A stretch of DNA of 36,128 nt from Desulfobacterales bacterium (GCA_016931455.1 JAFGES010000053.1:1-36128), one strand, 5' to 3'; counted from the first letter of the stretch, positions 1-7,074 are shown. Notes: generated by a model from the sequence alone, not told the origin. A program made the numbers and translations.

Positions 1-26
1 ATGTTTTCCTATTGCATATATTTCCG

Positions 27-55
27 TTGACGATTCGAATGGGTAGCGGTAAATT
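27..55 (+). promoter_or_regulatory. Sigma70-type promoter, possible integron cassette promoter
   Basis: TTGACG at 27-32 is followed after exactly 17 bp by TAAATT at 50-55 (5/6 and 4/6 matches to consensus). It points into the cassette array and lies about 45 bp before the first cassette junction, where an integron Pc promoter would lie. The integron integrase that should lie further upstream is outside the window, so calling it Pc is inference. Confidence 0.45.
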
Positions 56-98
56 TGTCCGAAAAGTGTTTCAGTTAATGATTATCTATTCATTAATA

Positions 99-105
99 GT
101 TATAC
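99..105 (+). other. Cassette junction (attI or degenerate attC crossover), GTTATAC
   Basis: GTTATAC fits the core GTTRRRY at five of seven positions or better and is the exact complement of GTATAAC, the R'' box of the first cassette's own attC at 1009-1015. That makes position 99/100 the predicted left recombination point of cassette 1. No RYYYAAC box or attC-like paired arms were found in 1-98. A TTAATG...CATTAA hairpin lies just upstream. This suits an attI site better than an attC, but the integrase is not in view. Confidence 0.5.
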
Positions 106-129
106 ATGATCAAAACTGAGTAAAAAAGT

Positions 130-909
130 ATGGAACTGAATTCAACTGAAATAATAAGGGTTATCTATCAACTATTACCTGGGTTTATTGTTGCCTGGAT
201 TATCTATGGCCTTACTGCCCACCTTAAGCCTTCTTATTTTGAGAGAATTATTCAAGCTTTAATTTTTACTGTTTTTGTTCGTGCGATATTGGTCGTGATA
301 CATTTTTTTTCTATACTTATCGGAGAAAATGTTTATTCTTTTGGAATATGGGGTGATAAAACCGAGTTTGTTTGGTCCATAACAATCGCCATATCAATAG
401 GTTTGTTCTTTACATGGTGCATAAATAATGATTTCCCATTATTTTTATTTCGAAATGATGGAGATGAAATATGCTCGCGTAATTTCAAATGGCTCAATAA
501 ATTACTTTCGAAAATCAAATTAACAAACAAGACGTTACACCCAACAGAATGGTATTCCGCATTTAAATCTGAACCGGGCTTTATTGTTCTACATTTAACA
601 GGTGAGAGAAGACTTTATGGTTGGCCCAAACAATATCCCGATGATCCTCAACACGGACATTTTTTAATAGAAGAGGCGGAATGGCTTCTCGATGATGGGT
701 CATCTGCGCCATTGTATTCGGTAAAGCAATTATTAATATCATCATCAGATGTCGAACAAATTGAATTTCTAAAAAAACCAGCAGAAATAGAAGCCAGCAC
801 TGAAGATCTTGATAAGGCCAAGAAACTCTTAACCGATCTTTATAAAAAGGAGAATCCAAATGACGACCAACGCCCCGAAACCGTCTCCAAAGCCGATACC
901 ATTGAATAA
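130..909 (+). CDS. DUF6338-like membrane protein
   Basis: The 259-aa protein has an N-terminal hydrophobic part (about residues 10-30, 40-65 and 78-97) that predicts three membrane segments, opening with the sequence LLPGFIVAWIIYGLT. A soluble cytoplasmic-type C-terminal half follows. It contains a small beta-rich stretch around residues 140-190 (FIVLHLTGERRLYGWP, then DDPQHGHFLIEEAEW). This pattern recalls the DUF6338 family, whose function is unknown to me. It is the main gene of integron cassette 1, starting 30 bp after the predicted junction at 99/100. Its 3' end overlaps the next small ORF by 50 bp, which suggests translational coupling. A role in phage defence is inferred only from neighbouring cassettes. 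The family name is from memory of the motif and was not searched. Confidence 0.75.
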   Translation: MELNSTEIIRVIYQLLPGFIVAWIIYGLTAHLKPSYFERIIQALIFTVFVRAILVVIHFFSILIGENVYSFGIWGDKTEFVWSITIAISIGLFFTWCINNDFPLFLFRNDGDEICSRNFKWLNKLLSKIKLTNKTLHPTEWYSAFKSEPGFIVLHLTGERRLYGWPKQYPDDPQHGHFLIEEAEWLLDDGSSAPLYSVKQLLISSSDVEQIEFLKKPAEIEASTEDLDKAKKLLTDLYKKENPNDDQRPETVSKADTIE

Positions 910-1006
910 GGGAAAAAATCAAAGCATCCGGGGAGGCGTTCAATCTCCAAACAAGGCAACAATTAAGCCCCCCCCCCCCCCACCACCACCTCCTAAAAAG
1001 GGATAA
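860..1006 (+). CDS. Small proline-rich protein overlapping the DUF6338-like gene
   Basis: This 48-aa ORF starts at ATG 860, 7 bp after a good ribosome site (AAGGAG, 847-852), inside the 3' end of the upstream gene in another frame. It begins MTTNAPKPSPKPIPLNKG and ends in nine consecutive prolines followed by KKG. The prolines are encoded by a run of 14 C (968-981) and then CCA/CCT codons. The stop lies 2 bp before the R'' box of attC1, so both ORFs fit compactly in one cassette. The basic, proline-rich, low-complexity character suggests a partner or linker peptide rather than an enzyme. Loss of one C would change the tail to a His-Leu-Lys frame running through the attC to a stop near 1089. 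Gain of one C would stop shortly after TTTS. Expression is unproven, but the ribosome site and overlap support a real gene. Confidence 0.6.
   Translation: MTTNAPKPSPKPIPLNKGKNQSIRGGVQSPNKATIKPPPPPPPPPKKG
968..981 (+). repeat. Homopolymer run of 14 C inside the proline-rich ORF
   Basis: Fourteen consecutive C residues encode four Pro codons plus the first two bases of a fifth. Tracts this long are prone to slipped-strand length change and also to sequencing length error. Either could alter the reading frame of the 48-aa protein's C-terminus. Confidence 0.9.
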
Positions 1007-1008
1007 TT

Positions 1009-1068
1009 GTATAACATCATTTTGCACAGGACGCCGAACTGCTGGCACCTGTGAAAATACTGTTGGGC
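1009..1068 (+). other. attC recombination site 1 (60 bp)
   Basis: The ends are GTATAAC (1009-1015, R'') and GTTGGGC (1062-1068, R', a perfect GTTRRRY). Between them ATTTT-G-CACAGG pairs with CCTGTG-AAAAT, leaving one unpaired G on the left arm, the classic extrahelical base of attC sites. The centre carries a further GCC/GGC pairing. The length equals a standard '59-base element'. R'' complements the leading edge of cassette 1 (GTTATAC at 99), while R' carries the leading edge of cassette 2. The site begins 3 bp after the stop of the small ORF. Confidence 0.8.
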
Positions 1069-1084
1069 ACAAGACGAGGCATTT

Positions 1085-2038
1085 GTGACGATAACTATTT
1101 TTTACAGCTGGCAGAGCGATACACCTTCCAAGACAAACCACAGATTTATCAAAGGGGCGCTCGAGTCTGCGGTTAAACAGCTGGTAGAGGACGGACATGT
1201 TGAAGAAGCACCACGAGTAGATCATGACACAAAGGGTGTCCATGGAGATCCTGATGTATTCCCAACCATTTTACAAAAAATTGCGATATGTGATGTTTTT
1301 ATTGCCGATGTAACTATTGTCGCTTCAACTCCTGATGGGAAGAACATTCCAAATCCGAACGTTCTTTTGGAATTGGGGTATGCATACAAAGTGGCTGGTT
1401 CTGGCAGAATCATAAAGATAATGAATGAATCTTATGGCGATCCCAGCAAAGGTCTTCCTTTCGATCTTGCACATAAAAGATGGCCATATATTTATTCATT
1501 ACCTGCAGATACGGCGAAACCGAAAAGAGAAAAAATAAAGGAAACTGTTGCAAAGGACTTAGCAGAATTTATCAGACTAATCTTGGAGAATGAAGGGTCA
1601 AAAGATGGAGCTGGCCAACTGGCTGATATAAAGGTCGGCTTTGACAAACTTGAAATCACAGCAGACCTTCACAAATATAGCTTAAAGTTATCTGTGAAGT
1701 GGATAGGTCCACGCGATCAAGATTTCTTCAACATTTCACTGCTCTGGCCAAAAGCTATAAAGATAACGAAGATGGTAGGTTTCGAAAGAGGAAATGAAGA
1801 GAACATAAACGGAATCCTATATGAAGAGCTTTCTCTATTCGTTGATAAGCGGCTTTGGCCACATAAAACCATAAATTGTATAGGGGGCAAGGCTGCTGCC
1901 CATATAGAGTACGTTTTTGACCATGAAACTTTTTGGAATCTTAAACCGGAAACTCAAAAACTTTTTTATAAGTTCTATTCACAAGAGTGGCCACCTATAG
2001 AGGGAGAGGTTTCATTCCAGGAACTAAATATCTTCTAA
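1085..2038 (+). CDS. TIR-like nucleotide-binding domain protein (candidate NAD-consuming defence effector)
   Basis: The 317-aa product starts with GTG at 1085, 22 bp after the cassette junction. Residues 1-140 look like a TIR-like domain of the type annotated as CAP12/Pycsar-effector TIR or predicted nucleotide-binding protein. FYSWQSD (6-12) forms the first strand and loop, CDVFIADVT (69-77) the core strand, and PNPNVLLELGYA (89-100) carries the likely catalytic Glu96. In related TIR proteins this Glu supports NAD cleavage; activity here is inferred. The remainder (about 175-317) is a separate, probably beta-rich domain that I do not recognise and that may sense or bind a ligand (KLEITADLHKYSLKLSVKW). 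It is the only gene of cassette 2, and its stop is 21 bp before attC2. No cyclase or other signalling enzyme is adjacent, so it may act alone. Confidence 0.8.
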   Translation: MTITIFYSWQSDTPSKTNHRFIKGALESAVKQLVEDGHVEEAPRVDHDTKGVHGDPDVFPTILQKIAICDVFIADVTIVASTPDGKNIPNPNVLLELGYAYKVAGSGRIIKIMNESYGDPSKGLPFDLAHKRWPYIYSLPADTAKPKREKIKETVAKDLAEFIRLILENEGSKDGAGQLADIKVGFDKLEITADLHKYSLKLSVKWIGPRDQDFFNISLLWPKAIKITKMVGFERGNEENINGILYEELSLFVDKRLWPHKTINCIGGKAAAHIEYVFDHETFWNLKPETQKLFYKFYSQEWPPIEGEVSFQELNIF

Positions 2039-2059
2039 GACTGTATATGGATATAAATT

Positions 2060-2121
2060 GCCCAACCAAGGCATTCAGTGGATCGCAAAAAGCGTGCGTC
2101 CACTGATGCCCGTCGTTATCA
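2060..2121 (+). other. attC recombination site 2 (62 bp)
   Basis: R'' is GCCCAAC (2060-2066, perfect RYYYAAC) and R' is GTTATCA (2115-2121). GGCAT-T-CAGTGGA pairs with TCCACTG-ATGCC, leaving one unpaired T on the left arm. The loop holds CGC-AAAAA-GCG as a terminal hairpin. R'' is the exact complement of GTTGGGC, the leading edge of the same cassette at 1062, so the excised circle would have a fully paired outer box. R' is non-consensus in its last three bases. Confidence 0.8.
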
Positions 2122-2264
2122 TGAGATTCTTACTATACCGGACAGCATATACCAGAATAAGGAAAGAGATGGGAGTTAACAACCATTTTATAGATTTCAC
2201 AATCAACATAAAAGCATCACATTTAAAAGACATTCACACTCCATAAACCAAGGGAGAAAATCGA

Positions 2265-2545
2265 ATGAAACAGAAATGGAGGAACATCATCACAGATGAT
2301 GTCGAAAAAAAGGTGTTTGAGGCTCTGGATGACCCCAAGATTTCAGAACCATCGAGGGCATTTCGAAAGCCGTGGGCCTGCCACAGGACACGGTGAAAGA
2401 AATCGTGGCCAGGTATCCCTCTCTCATCAGAAAATCCCTGCTTCCCGACAAGACAGGACAGGACCTGTATCGGTTGTCCAATCGTGAATCCACAGCCGGA
2501 GAAGTCCTGAGGGCGTTTAAAACATTCATCACAAAGTCCACCTAA
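2265..2545 (+). pseudogene. Small helix-turn-helix-like protein, frameshifted
   Basis: ATG 2265 follows a good ribosome site (AGGGAG, 2251-2256). The first frame reads MKQKWRNIITDDVEKKVFEA to DDPK and then runs into an early stop at residue 44. From about 2339 a second frame continues sensibly as DFRTIEGISKAVGLPQDTVK and on to FKTFITKST, stopping at 2543-2545. The joined product would be about 93 aa with a helix-rich, winged-helix or HTH-like middle (TIEGISKAVGLPQDTVKEIV). The switch lies between about 2335 and 2345 and equals loss of one base, or of four bases such as a missing Trp codon plus one. It is the first gene of the CHAT module and probably its regulator or adaptor. A real mutation, a sequencing error or recoding cannot be told apart here. 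Confidence 0.65.
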
Positions 2546-2557
2546 GGAGCAGATGAC

Positions 2558-2857
2558 ATGGGATTTCTTGAAGGCTTTTTATATGGCATATTTGGCGGAT
2601 GCCTGGCTGAAATACTGGGTCTTTTCAAACTGCGAAGGGAAGATCCGTCGCGGCTGCCAATCTGGCTCAAATCCATTTTTTACTGGATTGTGACCCTTCT
2701 GATGATAGGGTCCGGGGGTATACTGGTTGTCATCTATCTGAAATCGAATTTCTCCCTTAATCCGTTTATTGCCGTAAATGTGGGCGCATCTGCACCCCTT
2801 ATTATCGGCACACTCACATCACAGGCCCCGGATCCGAAAGTCGGCAGGGTTGATTGA
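2558..2857 (+). CDS. Small membrane protein of the CHAT module
   Basis: The 99-aa protein starts with ATG at 2558 behind AAGGAG (2544-2549). It has a hydrophobic N-terminus (residues 2-20, GFLEGFLYGIFGGCLAEILG), a basic loop, then two membrane segments (about 37-63 and 68-87). It ends in a short polar tail. I do not recognise a named family. It lies 12 bp after the frameshifted HTH-like gene and its stop overlaps an alternative TTG start of the CHAT protein, so the three look co-transcribed and coupled. A membrane protein beside a protease-STAND protein suggests an effector or anchor: CHAT cleavage could release its membrane-damaging activity. That is inference. Confidence 0.7.
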   Translation: MGFLEGFLYGIFGGCLAEILGLFKLRREDPSRLPIWLKSIFYWIVTLLMIGSGGILVVIYLKSNFSLNPFIAVNVGASAPLIIGTLTSQAPDPKVGRVD

Positions 2858-2883
2858 ACCTCTACAACATATTGCGAGGGCAC

Positions 2884-5800
2884 ATGATCATCGTTAAATT
2901 TCAGAAAACCGGAGACACGTATACGCGAATGGTTACCTTTCCGGACGGCTCCAAAGACGAATCCGATAGCGTGGCCATTCCACCCAAATGGCACTCCCCC
3001 GAAACATGGTCCTGGATAAAGCCGCTTTATGAATACTCGCGTGATGAGTTGGCGGATGAAGGCCAGCAGATGGCCCAGGCCCTCCTTGGTGAAAAGGGGA
3101 TGGCCTTTATCCTGGAAAACGGCGGAAACGGCCTGAAGATCGTTCTTTCGGAAAACAGGCGCCTACCGGAAATCTCACGGATTCCCTGGGAGATTGCCGC
3201 CATTGACGGTGACTTCGTCCTCACGGACCGGTTTGTGCCCATCATTCGCCGGCCAGACAACACCAGGCTTGTATCTAAACTAAAAATCAAAAAGCCTCTT
3301 CGCATGGCCCTGCTGTCGGCTTCCCCCAATGATCAGGATCCGCTCATGGTTGAAGAGGAACTTCTGTCGGTGGCCCTTTCCCTTGATGATTCCATATCGC
3401 GGGGCAGAATCATCGTTGATGAGATCCTTAACTGCACCCGTGAAAAAATAAAGGAGATATTCAGGAGCAACTCCTATGACATCATCTATTTTACCGGTCA
3501 CGGCAGTTTCAGTGAGAATACGGGATACCTAATCCTGGAGAGGCCCAACGGCGCGGCTGACCCCCTATCGTCACGTGATTTTGCCGCCATTCTCAGGCGG
3601 CAGCCGGATACGGCACTGGTGTTTTTGAACTGCTGCAATGCGGCAACCGTGGGGCGGCAGGAGACGGAAGGCCGGAAAGGGTATGATGATGTGGCCCGGA
3701 AGGTGCTGGCCCTTGGCATTCCCGAAGTTATCGCCACCCAGGCCGCTGTTTTCGACAGCACGGCCAGGGTGATCATGAAAACCTTTTTTGAGGAACTCTG
3801 CTCCCAGGATGGTTTTGACATCGCAACGGCCATAACCGTCGCGAGATGCGATGCTGAATCCGACCAGAATCAGTTCCATGACTTTTATCAGTTTGTTCAC
3901 CTGTCGGCCCTTGATGCACACCCGAAAATCGATATCCGGGCCCGGGAGGATGAGACATGGTCTGATGCAGGCCTTTCAGACAGGGTGGCGTTCCACACTG
4001 AAAACTACAGGCCTCTGGACCGAAGCTTTGTGGGTCGTTTTTCCTACATATCCCAGGTTGAAGACGGCTGGTGGACCGACGACTGCAAAATCGTCGGGAT
4101 CCACGGCCTGGGCGGTATCGGCAAGACATTCCTTAGCAGCCGTATGGAAAACCGCGCACTGACCCATCCGGTTGCCCCAAGAAGGATGAACCAGGTCATC
4201 TGGATTGACTTCCGGGAAGGCATGGGAAACACCCTGTCCGGATTCCTGATGCAGCTGGCAGGCCTTGCCCACGATCTCGGATTTTCGGAATATCAGAAGG
4301 TGCTCGACGATCATGACGATTTCCCCACCCCTCTTGAAAAACTCCGCCCGCTAAACGATCTCTTTAATACCCGGTTTGGCGGCAGGGTGCTTCTCATATT
4401 GGACAACCTGGAGACCGTTATTGACCCGGATGGCGCATTCCATGACCCGGAATTGGGGAAATGGTTCAGGGAACTAGCGGCCCACACCCCCCGGCAGACC
4501 CGGCTGCTGGTCACCTGCCGACACCGTTTTAATTTTTCTCCTGAAGGCCGGGAACTTGCCCGGTCTAAATGGATTCACCTGACCGAATTCGGGTTTACGG
4601 AACGGGCCTGCCTGATCAACCAGTATGGGGACATGAGAAACCTGCCCCTGGAAGAAAAGTACGAGATCCTCCAGTCCGTGGGCGGCCATCCCTTCCTTGT
4701 GAACCTGGTGGTAAACTACCTTCAGCGCAACCGGAACCTGCCTGATGCCATCAAAACCGCCACCCGAAAAGCCGCAGACTACGCACGGCTTGACGCTTTT
4801 TTATCCCTGCTTAGCGCCGATGCCATAGACTGGCTCTGCATCGCGGCCCTTTTTCCTTCCCCCAGGATTTCTGACTATATTCTGCTTTCAAAACTGGTCC
4901 GGGATTCGATTGAGGACAAGAAAACGCTTCAGCACAATCTCAACAGCGCCATTGGTGAACTGGTGGACCTCAGCCTTATTGTTCATGACAGAAAAGGCCT
5001 GGTGGACATTCATCCCCTGGTTGTTTACCAACTGCTCGAAAACAAAGACAGCCGTTTTGTTCAGCCCCCTGAGACAATTATGAAAACGAGACGGGCCATC
5101 GGTGTTCTGTTTTATATCTTTGGCAAAAATGCGGAAGAACGACCAGGTAAAGCCCGTGCCCTACTTCACGGCATCGAGCCGACACTGGAACAGGATGATG
5201 TTGAACTGTTAAACGCCTATTTACAGTCCTGCGCCAAAGTATTTCACGGGTTTGTTCCGACGTCCGTGTTTGCTGCTATCGTGTTAAGGGCGGAAAAAAG
5301 ACTTTTAATAAACCCGGATCAGGACTCATTTTTCACATTGGGTTACTGTGCACAGACGCTTAGTATGATGAGGGATTTCCACGATGCACTTAGAATCTAT
5401 AAACAAATGCTTTTAAATGAGAGCCTTCCTGACGAAGTAAAAGGAAGAATATATGGATCAATCGGAACAATCTATTTATATCAGCGTCAGTGGGCCGATG
5501 CCCTGAAAAACTATGGCACGGCCATTGAGTGGAAAGAAAAAACCGGCAACCACGTCGAGTTGGGATCCTCCTACCACCAGATCGGGAGGGTGTATGAAGA
5601 GCAGCGTCAGTGGGCCGATGCCCTGAAAAACTATGGCACGGCCATTGAGTGGAACGAAAAAACCGGCAACCACGTCGCGTTGGGATCCTCCTACCACCAG
5701 ATCGGGAGGGTGTATGAAGAGCAGGATGATTTCCCTAATGCATTTGAGTTTTATAAATCAGCTGTGGAGATTTCGATCAAAACGGAGAGATATGAGGCCT

Positions 5801-5919
5801 TGAAGATTATTTTAAGCTCCATACGCCGCCTAAAGCCCAACCTGTCTGATGGCGCACTGGCGGAACTTGAAGAGATGCTTCCCGAGGAGATTTTTAAATT
5901 GATAATGGAAGAAGAATGA
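2884..5919 (+). CDS. CHAT protease - NB-ARC NTPase - TPR protein (STAND family)
   Basis: The 1011-aa product starts with ATG at 2884 behind GAGGG; an upstream TTG at 2854 would add ten residues. A CHAT (caspase-like) domain covers about residues 60-345 with the dyad at His206 (YFTGHG) and Cys250/251 (FLNCCNAA). A STAND NTPase follows with Walker A GIHGLGGIGKT (405-415), Walker B RVLLILDNLE (501-510) and a sensor strand near TRLLVTCRHRF (539-549). A helical region leads to C-terminal TPR-type repeats (about 850-975). In such proteins the TPRs sense a trigger, the NTPase oligomerises and the protease is activated. This makes it a strong anti-phage candidate, though substrate and trigger are unknown; the adjacent small membrane protein is a possible target. 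Both catalytic residues and the P-loop are intact. The DNA is GC-richer than the flanks, consistent with transfer. Confidence 0.9.
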   Translation: MIIVKFQKTGDTYTRMVTFPDGSKDESDSVAIPPKWHSPETWSWIKPLYEYSRDELADEGQQMAQALLGEKGMAFILENGGNGLKIVLSENRRLPEISRIPWEIAAIDGDFVLTDRFVPIIRRPDNTRLVSKLKIKKPLRMALLSASPNDQDPLMVEEELLSVALSLDDSISRGRIIVDEILNCTREKIKEIFRSNSYDIIYFTGHGSFSENTGYLILERPNGAADPLSSRDFAAILRRQPDTALVFLNCCNAATVGRQETEGRKGYDDVARKVLALGIPEVIATQAAVFDSTARVIMKTFFEELCSQDGFDIATAITVARCDAESDQNQFHDFYQFVHLSALDAHPKIDIRAREDETWSDAGLSDRVAFHTENYRPLDRSFVGRFSYISQVEDGWWTDDCKIVGIHGLGGIGKTFLSSRMENRALTHPVAPRRMNQVIWIDFREGMGNTLSGFLMQLAGLAHDLGFSEYQKVLDDHDDFPTPLEKLRPLNDLFNTRFGGRVLLILDNLETVIDPDGAFHDPELGKWFRELAAHTPRQTRLLVTCRHRFNFSPEGRELARSKWIHLTEFGFTERACLINQYGDMRNLPLEEKYEILQSVGGHPFLVNLVVNYLQRNRNLPDAIKTATRKAADYARLDAFLSLLSADAIDWLCIAALFPSPRISDYILLSKLVRDSIEDKKTLQHNLNSAIGELVDLSLIVHDRKGLVDIHPLVVYQLLENKDSRFVQPPETIMKTRRAIGVLFYIFGKNAEERPGKARALLHGIEPTLEQDDVELLNAYLQSCAKVFHGFVPTSVFAAIVLRAEKRLLINPDQDSFFTLGYCAQTLSMMRDFHDALRIYKQMLLNESLPDEVKGRIYGSIGTIYLYQRQWADALKNYGTAIEWKEKTGNHVELGSSYHQIGRVYEEQRQWADALKNYGTAIEWNEKTGNHVALGSSYHQIGRVYEEQDDFPNAFEFYKSAVEISIKTERYEALKIILSSIRRLKPNLSDGALAELEEMLPEEIFKLIMEEE
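5482..5721 (+). repeat. Two tandem 120-bp repeats encoding 40-aa TPR units
   Basis: Copy 1 (5482-5601) and copy 2 (5602-5721) begin CAGCGTCAGTGGGCCGATGC and differ at only two bases, giving Lys to Asn and Glu to Ala (WKEKTGNHVELG against WNEKTGNHVALG). Both keep the reading frame. Near identity shows a recent duplication, and the repeats give the sensor domain a route to change length. Confidence 0.95.
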
Positions 5920-6043
5920 ATGGGGCCTTGGGGACCGTTAATAAATAAAGCAGCTGGGAATCAAATCTCTATTAAGAAGGACATGTGTGAGGACATGGGT
6001 TTCAGGCCTACACAGTTCACACTTATGCTCTTTTAACAAAATG

Positions 6044-6093
6044 TCACAACCACGCCTTTCACAATGACTCCGCTTGTGAAGGCGGCGTTAATC
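6044..6093 (+). other. attC-like recombination site 3 (50 bp)
   Basis: R''-like TCACAAC (6044-6050) and R'-like GTTAATC (6087-6093) flank CGCCTT-T-CACAA paired with TTGTG-AAGGCG around a 9-nt loop. Again one unpaired base (T) lies on the left arm. Both arms measure 15 nt from outer box to bulge, matching site 1. It is shorter than usual and its end boxes deviate from consensus. Its R'' agrees with the third unit's leading edge (GTTATCA at 2115) in only 5 of 7 positions. It follows the CHAT gene stop by 125 bp. Confidence 0.6.
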
Positions 6094-6237
6094 GCTATCC
6101 TCCAGCACAATTTGAAAATCCCCAATTCCAGATAACTGCTATGAAGAACAATTTATCAGCCACATGATTGTACTGTGATATTCATTTCTTAAAACAACAT
6201 GGAGGAACCGGTAACGCGGCTCCCCCAAAGTAAATTG

Positions 6238-7074
6238 TTACCCATACAAATTCTCAATCCACCTAACGGCTTCGGTGTCGCTGATCTTTCCCAAATAACG
6301 CTGAGTGGTAGACAAATTTGCGTGTCTTAATATCACTTTGCTAACGATTTCAATAGGCACGCCGGATCGAGATGCATACGTGGCAGAATGGCGCCGCAAA
6401 TCATGAGGTCTTAAATTGATATTAACCATTTTACCGGCCTTAGATACCATTACTCTTGCAGCCTCATAACTTATAGGGAAAATGCGATCCGATGTTTGCT
6501 TGCATACCGACTTGGCATATTCCTTCAATCTATCGGCCACTTTTTGTGGAACAAAAACAAACTCATATTCCTCGCCACTCTTTGGGTCACGAAGGGTCAA
6601 TTTACGATCATTGATATCGGCCAGGGTTAATTTAAGGACCTCACCGATACGCATACCGCCTCTGGCCATCAATTCCAAAATAAGCCGATTCCTCGGTTTA
6701 ATTGTTCTGAAAATAATTTCGTCGACTGTTTCTTTTTCATGAATATTCCAATTAGTGGGTGTTTTGGCTTTGAAAAGCTTTTTCATCATTGGATTGTCGC
6801 AGGGATTATTCAGAGTCGGATCAAAATTGCTTTTAACGAAGCTGTAGAAGGCTTTTAGGTGGGAATAGCGTATTTTTTTGGTTTGCTGCTTCTGCCCGTT
6901 GGTGAGGTCATTCAAAAATGATAAGACATCATCGGTACCGATTACATCAAGTTCCACCTCACCGAATCTGTGAGCAAATTTTGATATGGTCCCTTCGTAG
7001 GCCCGAACGGTATTTTCTCTGGAATTGGCCTTGTGGTAATCAATCCAAATTTTCGCCGCTTTTGATAATTTCAT
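6238..7074 (-). CDS. Tyrosine recombinase / site-specific integrase (XerC/D-like)
   Basis: The 278-aa protein has an N-terminal SAM-like core-binding domain (about 1-90: SRENTVRAYEGTISKFAHRF) and a C-terminal catalytic domain. The catalytic set is Arg142 (GGMRIGEVL), Lys165 region, His224-xx-Arg227 (HDLRRHSATY), His251 (LRHANLSTTQRYLG) and Tyr260. It starts at ATG 7074 behind a strong AAAGGAGG. It lacks the extra insert before the HxxR motif and the longer length (about 320 aa or more) usual for integron IntI, so it is probably a phage/ICE- or Xer-type orphan. It closes the cassette array and points back toward attC site 3, with 145 bp between them. An inverted repeat overlaps its own start codon. 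Confidence 0.9.
   Translation of the reverse strand: MKLSKAAKIWIDYHKANSRENTVRAYEGTISKFAHRFGEVELDVIGTDDVLSFLNDLTNGQKQQTKKIRYSHLKAFYSFVKSNFDPTLNNPCDNPMMKKLFKAKTPTNWNIHEKETVDEIIFRTIKPRNRLILELMARGGMRIGEVLKLTLADINDRKLTLRDPKSGEEYEFVFVPQKVADRLKEYAKSVCKQTSDRIFPISYEAARVMVSKAGKMVNINLRPHDLRRHSATYASRSGVPIEIVSKVILRHANLSTTQRYLGKISDTEAVRWIENLYG

Larger units (their letters stand above)
99..6093 (+). mobile_element. Integron-like gene cassette array with defence-type cargo
   Basis: Predicted units are cassette 1 (100-1062), cassette 2 (1063-2115) and a third unit (2116-6087), all genes on the plus strand and each followed by an attC-like fold. The evidence is the folds themselves plus exact 7/7 complementarity between each cassette's leading edge and its own R'' box: GTTATAC with GTATAAC for cassette 1, GTTGGGC with GCCCAAC for cassette 2. 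The third unit has only 5/7 agreement (GTTATCA against TCACAAC), so it may be composite or decayed. No integron integrase is inside the window. The tyrosine recombinase at 6238-7074 lacks recognisable IntI features. Confidence 0.7.

Noticed and set aside
581-1243. 220-codon minus-strand open frame across the DUF6338-like gene and attC1
   Set aside because: It lies opposite a clear gene and a recombination site, includes Gly from the antisense of the C-run, and has no ribosome site or protein-like pattern.
2058-2246. 62-codon plus-strand frame after the TIR-like gene
   Set aside because: Its first third is the attC2 site itself, and such frames through attC are a common artefact. No ribosome site.
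5482-5721. The tandem repeats considered as a CRISPR-like array
   Set aside because: The repeats are 120 bp, adjacent with no spacers, in frame and coding for TPR units.
6100-6237. A fourth attC between site 3 and the recombinase gene
   Set aside because: An AGATAAC box occurs near 6140 but no paired arms or GTTRRRY partner could be found.
6238-7074. Recombinase considered as the integron integrase IntI
   Set aside because: It is only 278 aa, with no recognisable IntI-specific insert before the HxxR motif, and it lies at the far end of the array. It is called a general tyrosine recombinase instead.
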